This document shows, piece after piece, positions 59,852 through 64,000 of a stretch of 64,000 nt of DNA. This DNA comes from an uncultured Eubacterium sp. (GTDB lineage: Bacteria; Bacillota; Clostridia; Lachnospirales; Lachnospiraceae). Within the stretch, counting starts at the first letter, position 1. Every line of letters starts with the position of its first letter. The DNA lies in NCBI GenBank assembly GCA_900548465.1, contig URKY01000003.1, positions 58,263 to 122,262 of the forward strand, written 5' to 3'. The notes under the pieces were generated by a model, which was not told the DNA's origin, ran no database searches, and was given only the letters and a program-made list of their open reading frames with translations. The translations under genes were made by a program, and so were the position numbers.

Positions 59852-61282
59852 CTAAATTAATTCTTTCAAAAGTTTATTTACAACTGCCGGATTTGCTTTA
59901 CCTTTAGTTGCCTTCATTGTCTGTCCCACTAACGCTCCGATTGCCTTACCCTTTCCGGATCTTACATCTTCAACAGCCTTTGGATTTTCCTCAATAACTT
60001 TCTGTACTATTTCTCTTAAAGCATCTTCATCATTATCCTGCTTCATTCCATGTTCTTCAACATACTTGTCAGGATCAACGTCAGTTTTGAACATTTCTTC
60101 AAATACTTCCTTTGCTGCCCCTCTGTTAATTACACTTCCTTCAATCATCTTAATTAATTTTGAAAGATTAGCTGCAGAGAATTTAATCTGGTCAGGATCA
60201 ATACTTTCTTCCTTACAAAGTCGCATTGTCTCTCCCATTATCCAGTTACTTACTTCTTTAGGTTTGTTTCCTAAAGCAACTGTCTCTTCAAAAAGATCTG
60301 CCAATGGCTTATACAGTGTTATAATGTCGGCATCATATTCAGGAAGTTCAAATTCTGATATATATCTTGCCATTTTTTCATCTCTGAATTCCGGTTCACG
60401 GGATTTAACTTCATTAAGCCATTCTTCACTTATAATAACAGGTACCAGATCAGGATCCGGGAAGTATCTGTAATCCTGTGCATCCTCTTTTGAACGCATA
60501 GCATAAGAGTATTCCTTTGCATCATCCCAACGTCTTGTTTCCTGTATTACTTTTTCACCTGATTCAATTAAATCAATCTGTCTTTCAGTTTCATTTTCAA
60601 TGGCACGGGCTATTGCCTTAAATGAGTTAAGGTTCTTCATTTCTGTTCTTGTACCGAACTCTTTTGCCCCTGCCTCTCTTACTGAAAGGTTAACGTCAGC
60701 TCTCATGGAACCTTCGTTTAATTTACAGTCAGAAGCACCAAGATACTGAATAATTAGTCTCAGTTTTTCAAGGTATGCAACAACTTCGTCTGCACTTCTC
60801 ATATCAGGTTCTGACACTATTTCTATAAGTGGAACACCTGAACGGTTAAGGTCTACCAATGAACAGTCATTCCAATCATCATGGATTAACTTTCCTGCAT
60901 CCTCTTCCATATGGATTTCATGAATTCTAACCTGTTTTGTTTCTCCATTATCGCCTTTAATTTCAACATATCCATTAGTACAAATCGGCTTGTACAACTG
61001 TGAAATCTGATAGTTCTGGGGGTTGTCAGGATAGAAATAATTCTTTCTGTCAAACTTTCCATTTCTTGTAATATCGCAGTTTGTAGCAAGACCTACTGCC
61101 ATGGCATATTCAACTACCTGCTTGTTAAGTACAGGAAGTGATCCCGGCATTCCTGTACATACAGGACATGTATGTGTGTTTGGTGCTCCTCCAAACTCTG
61201 TTGAACAGGAGCAGAATATTTTTGTCTTTGTTGCCAATTCTACATGGACTTCAAGTCCAATGACTGTTTCGTACTGTTTCAT
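59852..61282 (-). CDS. gatB: Aspartyl/glutamyl-tRNA amidotransferase subunit B
   Basis: GatB (476 residues) phosphorylates and amidates Glu-tRNA(Gln) or Asp-tRNA(Asn). Motifs: ETVIGLEVHVELATKTKIFC, the zinc cysteines CSCS and HTCPVCTGMPGSLPVLN, and FDRKNYFYPDNPQNYQISQ. The C-terminal YqeY-like tail (GKGKAIGALVGQTMKATKGK) binds tRNA. It is 11 bases after gatA. Its presence implies indirect Gln- or Asn-tRNA synthesis. Confidence 0.98.
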   Translation of the reverse strand: MKQYETVIGLEVHVELATKTKIFCSCSTEFGGAPNTHTCPVCTGMPGSLPVLNKQVVEYAMAVGLATNCDITRNGKFDRKNYFYPDNPQNYQISQLYKPICTNGYVEIKGDNGETKQVRIHEIHMEEDAGKLIHDDWNDCSLVDLNRSGVPLIEIVSEPDMRSADEVVAYLEKLRLIIQYLGASDCKLNEGSMRADVNLSVREAGAKEFGTRTEMKNLNSFKAIARAIENETERQIDLIESGEKVIQETRRWDDAKEYSYAMRSKEDAQDYRYFPDPDLVPVIISEEWLNEVKSREPEFRDEKMARYISEFELPEYDADIITLYKPLADLFEETVALGNKPKEVSNWIMGETMRLCKEESIDPDQIKFSAANLSKLIKMIEGSVINRGAAKEVFEEMFKTDVDPDKYVEEHGMKQDNDEDALREIVQKVIEENPKAVEDVRSGKGKAIGALVGQTMKATKGKANPAVVNKLLKELI

Positions 61283-61293
61283 TGCTGCTCCTC

Positions 61294-62766
61294 CTAATCT
61301 CTTTCTTTTGCAACTTCACATCTGTCGTAATCCCTTGACTGCTCAAATGTATACGCTGCTCTTATTATATTATTTTCCTTAAAGCAATCTCCAATAATCT
61401 GCATTCCAATTGGAAGCCCCTTACTGTCTTTTCCACAAGGAACCGTGATTCCCGGAAGTCCTGCAAGGTTTACGGATATTGTGTAAATGTCACCAAGATA
61501 CATTTTTATAGGATCTGATAAACTGTCTCCAAGCTTTGGTGCAGTAGTAGGTGCCGCCGGTCCTATAATAACATCATATTTTGCAAATGCCTCATCAAAA
61601 GCCTTCTTAATTAATGCTTTTGTTCTAAGGGCTTTCAGATAATATGCATCATAATATCCTGAACTAAGGACGAAAGAGCCAAGCATAATTCTTCTCTTAA
61701 CTTCCTCACCGAATCCTTCTGAACGGGTTTTCTTATACATGTTATGAAGTCCCTGATATTCTTTAGTCCTATATCCATATTTAACACCATCAAATCTTGC
61801 AAGGTTTGAGCTGGCTTCTGCCGCAGCAATTACGTAATACGCAGGGATTGCATATTCTACAAGACTTAAATCAAATTCTTCTACGATTGCACCTTTATCT
61901 TCTAATACTTTGACTGCATTAAGAATTGTATCTTTTACTTCCTTATCAAGACCTTCGCCAAAATAATCTTTAGGAATACCAATTTTCATTCCCTTTACAT
62001 CATCTACCAATGCTGATGTAAAATCATATGATTCTCTTTTTACTGATGTGGAATCCTTAGGATCATAACCGGCAATTGTTTCAAGAATTGTTGCACAGTC
62101 AGTAACATCCTTTGCAACAGGTCCTATCTGGTCAAGAGATGAACCGTATGCAATAAGTCCGTAACGGGAAACTGTACCGTACGTTGGCTTAATTCCCGTA
62201 ACACCACAAAATGAACTTGGCTGTCTTATTGATCCACCTGTATCTGAACCCAGGGCATATGAACATTCTTCTGCTGCAACTGCCGCGCAGCTTCCACCTG
62301 ATGAACCTCCCGGAACATGTTCAGTATTCCATGGATTCTTTGTCACTCCATAGTAGGATGTTTCCGTTGTGCTTCCCATTGCAAATTCATCCATGTTAGT
62401 TTTTGCAATTATAACAGCCCCTGCTTTTTCCAGATTCAAAACAGCCTCTGCTGTATAAGTTGGTTTAAAATTAGAAAGAATCTTTGAACTGCATGTTGTA
62501 AGAATTCCTTCTGTACACATATTATCTTTTATTGCTACAGGAACACCTGCTAACGGTGATGTAAGTTCACCATTGCCAATCTTTTCCTGAATTTCTTTTG
62601 CTTTTTCTAAAACTTTTTCCTTATCCAGTACTGTTACGTAACTATGGATATTTTCTTCTACTGCTTCAATTGCGGCAAATACATCTAATACGGCATCAAC
62701 AACCTTAACTTCTCCTGCCTTAATTTTTTTGCCAAGTTCCACAGCTGTCAGATTCATTAAACTCAT
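61294..62766 (-). CDS. gatA: Aspartyl/glutamyl-tRNA amidotransferase subunit A
   Basis: GatA (490 residues) is the glutaminase subunit. The amidase-signature Ser-Ser-Lys centre lies in VAIKDNM (Lys) and EHVPGGSSGGSCAAVAAEE (Ser), followed by LGSDTGGSIRQPSSFCGVTG. It releases ammonia that tunnels to GatB. It follows gatC by 66 bases. AGGAAAGGA precedes the start. Confidence 0.98.
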   Translation of the reverse strand: MSLMNLTAVELGKKIKAGEVKVVDAVLDVFAAIEAVEENIHSYVTVLDKEKVLEKAKEIQEKIGNGELTSPLAGVPVAIKDNMCTEGILTTCSSKILSNFKPTYTAEAVLNLEKAGAVIIAKTNMDEFAMGSTTETSYYGVTKNPWNTEHVPGGSSGGSCAAVAAEECSYALGSDTGGSIRQPSSFCGVTGIKPTYGTVSRYGLIAYGSSLDQIGPVAKDVTDCATILETIAGYDPKDSTSVKRESYDFTSALVDDVKGMKIGIPKDYFGEGLDKEVKDTILNAVKVLEDKGAIVEEFDLSLVEYAIPAYYVIAAAEASSNLARFDGVKYGYRTKEYQGLHNMYKKTRSEGFGEEVKRRIMLGSFVLSSGYYDAYYLKALRTKALIKKAFDEAFAKYDVIIGPAAPTTAPKLGDSLSDPIKMYLGDIYTISVNLAGLPGITVPCGKDSKGLPIGMQIIGDCFKENNIIRAAYTFEQSRDYDRCEVAKERD

Positions 62767-62832
62767 TTTTTAATTCCTTTCCTATCAACTGAAAAGTAAA
62801 CGCATCTATTTACTTGATTTACTCTAGCATAC

Positions 62833-63126
62833 CTAGTCAAATGTTTTAGGCACTACAAATGCTCCATCACGTTCCTCCGGTGCATTCTTTAATATATTTT
62901 CTCTGTCATCACCATTCGTAACTACATCTTCACGAAATACATTATTTACCGGGAAAACATGGCTCATAGGTTCTACTTCACTGGTGTCTAATTCGTTTAA
63001 TTTATCAATATAGTCAAGCATCTTGCCCATATCTGCCTTTGCTTTTTCTTTTTCTTCGTCAGATAATTCCAGCTTTGCCAAAATTCCAACGTATTCTATT
63101 GTTTCATCAGAAATAACGTTAGCCAT
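62833..63126 (-). CDS. gatC: Aspartyl/glutamyl-tRNA amidotransferase subunit C
   Basis: GatC (97 residues) wraps around GatA and GatB and stabilises the complex. Typical features are [39 protein letters not shown] and FREDVV. AAGGAGG precedes the ATG. It is the first gene of gatC-gatA-gatB, with its own promoter upstream. Confidence 0.96.
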   Translation of the reverse strand: MANVISDETIEYVGILAKLELSDEEKEKAKADMGKMLDYIDKLNELDTSEVEPMSHVFPVNNVFREDVVTNGDDRENILKNAPEERDGAFVVPKTFD

Positions 63127-63176
63127 AATGACCTCCTTTTATTTGTGTTTTGTATACTTTTCCACACTTAATCTAT

Positions 63177-63205
63177 ATCTTACAAAATATTGCCATAAAA
63201 ATCAA
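63177..63205 (-). promoter_or_regulatory. gatC promoter
   Basis: TTGATT (63200-63205), 17 bases, TAAGAT (63177-63182) in the - direction, the expected distance before the gatC ribosome binding site. Confidence 0.6.
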
Positions 63206-63229
63206 ATAAAATTGATATGGATAAAAATC

Positions 63230-63446
63230 TTGAAACCCGGTTGGGGAAAAAGCAGGGCAGTGTGGAATGGAAAAACGTTGCATTTCTACCTTCGCTGCGC
63301 CGCCTTTTTACAGGCACTCTCGCAAACTCGCTGCTTCGCAGCTCAAACACAGCTCCGTGCCTGTAGCTATGCTCGCGAAGCCAACGAAATACGGCCTATC
63401 TTTTCCATTCCACACTGTCCTGCTTTTTCCCTTCCGGGATTTTCAA
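63230..63446. mobile_element. Inverted-repeat element (MITE-like), non-coding
   Basis: A 45-base arm beginning TTGAAACCCGG (63230-63274) is repeated in inverted orientation at 63401-63446 with few mismatches. The interior of about 125 bases is palindromic in parts (ACAGGCAC/GTGCCTGT) and contains a 26-nt core at 63319-63344. It has no coding capacity. The same core occurs inverted at 63766-63791. I see no clear target duplication. A miniature inverted-repeat element or a structured RNA would fit. Confidence 0.55.
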
Positions 63447-63602
63447 CCTTTGTTCACATACCTTTTTTAATATATTCTGTTGTCACCTTTTCTTTGCGGG
63501 TACCGGGCAAAACAACAAAACAATATTTTATATTCCACATACAACCACCATAATACTATGCGATAATCTCCATTTTCCTTTTTTCGTCGCACCACATATA
63601 GC

Positions 63603-64000
63603 AATTGCTCAAAAAAACGAAAGAAGTATAAGGATGAAAAAATCTACAGTTTTTAATCTCCCCACATATGGAATTGCTCAAAAAAACGAAAGAAGTATGA
63701 GGATGAAAAAATCGGCAGCATTTCGTCTTTTTCACGAGCATAGCGACAATTGCGAAGCACTGTCTGAGCTGCGAAGCAGCGAGTTTGCGAGAGCAATTGT
63801 TAATATGCGGCGCAGTGAAAAAAGAAATGCAACGTTTTTCAGCCCATACTTCTTTCGTTTTTTTTGAGCACTCACCATATGCGGGCAGTGAAAAAGAAAT
63901 GCAACGTTTTTCAGCCCATACTTCTTTCGTTTTTTTGAGCACTCACCATATGCGGGCAGTGAAAAAGAAATGCAACGTTTTTCAGCCCATACTTCTTTCG
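63603..64000. repeat. Tandem 70-72 bp repeats arranged inverted around a palindromic core
   Basis: On the left, units starting AATTGCTCAAAAAAACGAAA occur at 63603 and 63672. On the right, units starting AGCCCATACTTCTTTCG occur at 63841, 63913 and 63984 and run off the window. Right units are related to left ones in reverse complement (CGAAAGAAGTAT is shared). The centre, about 63720-63835, is itself palindromic, with GCATTTCGTC/GAAATGC ends and the 26-nt core at 63766-63791. Frames through it are repeat by-products. Confidence 0.7.

Noticed and set aside
63556..63942. A 128-residue - strand frame and similar frames at 63023-63553 and 63634-63867
   Set aside because: The translation repeats itself because it runs through 70-72 bp DNA repeats and inverted copies. 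There is no ribosome binding site or recognisable domain.
63841..64000. CRISPR array at the right edge
   Set aside because: Whole 71-72 bp units repeat without variable spacers.

Overview
The window looks like the chromosome of a low-GC, AT-rich anaerobic Firmicute, most likely a Lachnospiraceae-type gut Clostridium. The grounds are gene content: a clostridial-type fused PurL/PurQ, a PyrK/PyrD class 1B pair, RadA, ClpC, GatCAB, the TIGR03915/TIGR03916 repair pair, fibre-degrading GH5 proteins, and strong AAGGAGG-type ribosome binding sites. I cannot name the genus from sequence alone.

Layout. 1-3000: a small accessory segment of short unrecognised genes on the + strand plus an ImmA/IrrE-like metallopeptidase gene on the - strand. 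It lies against the 3' end of a tRNA-Pro(CGG) gene and carries two tRNA-like minihelices made only of an acceptor stem and a T arm. 3300-9800: a 32-residue hydrophobic peptide, a divergent degV/tetR pair, tRNA-Trp, radA, a small unknown gene and clpC. 9900-15000: a membrane protein and purE-purM-purN-purD. 15000-25200: an M29 aminopeptidase, small membrane proteins, pyrE, the pyrC-F-K-D genes and a DUF2079 membrane protein. 25300-34500: a second degV, four 73-bp tandem repeats, DUF308, purL, the TIGR03915/TIGR03916 pair behind a LexA-type box, and a zinc-dependent phospholipase C-like gene. 34500-40000: a GH25 lysozyme and a pantothenate/CoA operon (DUF2520 reductase-panB-panC-panD-coaBC). 40200-54200: a secreted carbohydrate-active locus of two GH5 proteins, a 2461-residue multi-CBM protein and a 60-residue peptide. 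54200-64000: palindromic repeats, a trigger-factor-like lipoprotein, purF-purB-purC, gatC-gatA-gatB and repeat elements running off the right edge.

How it works together. The housekeeping genes supply UMP (pyrC, F, K, D, E), IMP (purF, D, N, L, M, E, C, B, split over three transcription units), CoA precursors and Gln-tRNA(Gln)/Asn-tRNA(Asn) amidation. The GH5/CBM locus is likely the cell-surface or secreted glucan-handling apparatus. Its 2461-residue protein, small peptide and 925-residue GH5 are probably one operon, and the two large proteins share an unrecognised C-terminal module. The tetR gene and two degV genes about 21 kb apart share one palindrome, ATGTAGT-N7-ACTACRT, which suggests a small lipid-related regulon.

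Most unusual: the two acceptor/T-arm minihelices in the accessory segment, the shared TetR/DegV operator, the SOS-controlled repair pair, the common C-terminal module of the CBM proteins, three abutting palindromes at 54351-54468, and two inverted-repeat elements at the right end that share a 26-nt core in opposite orientation.
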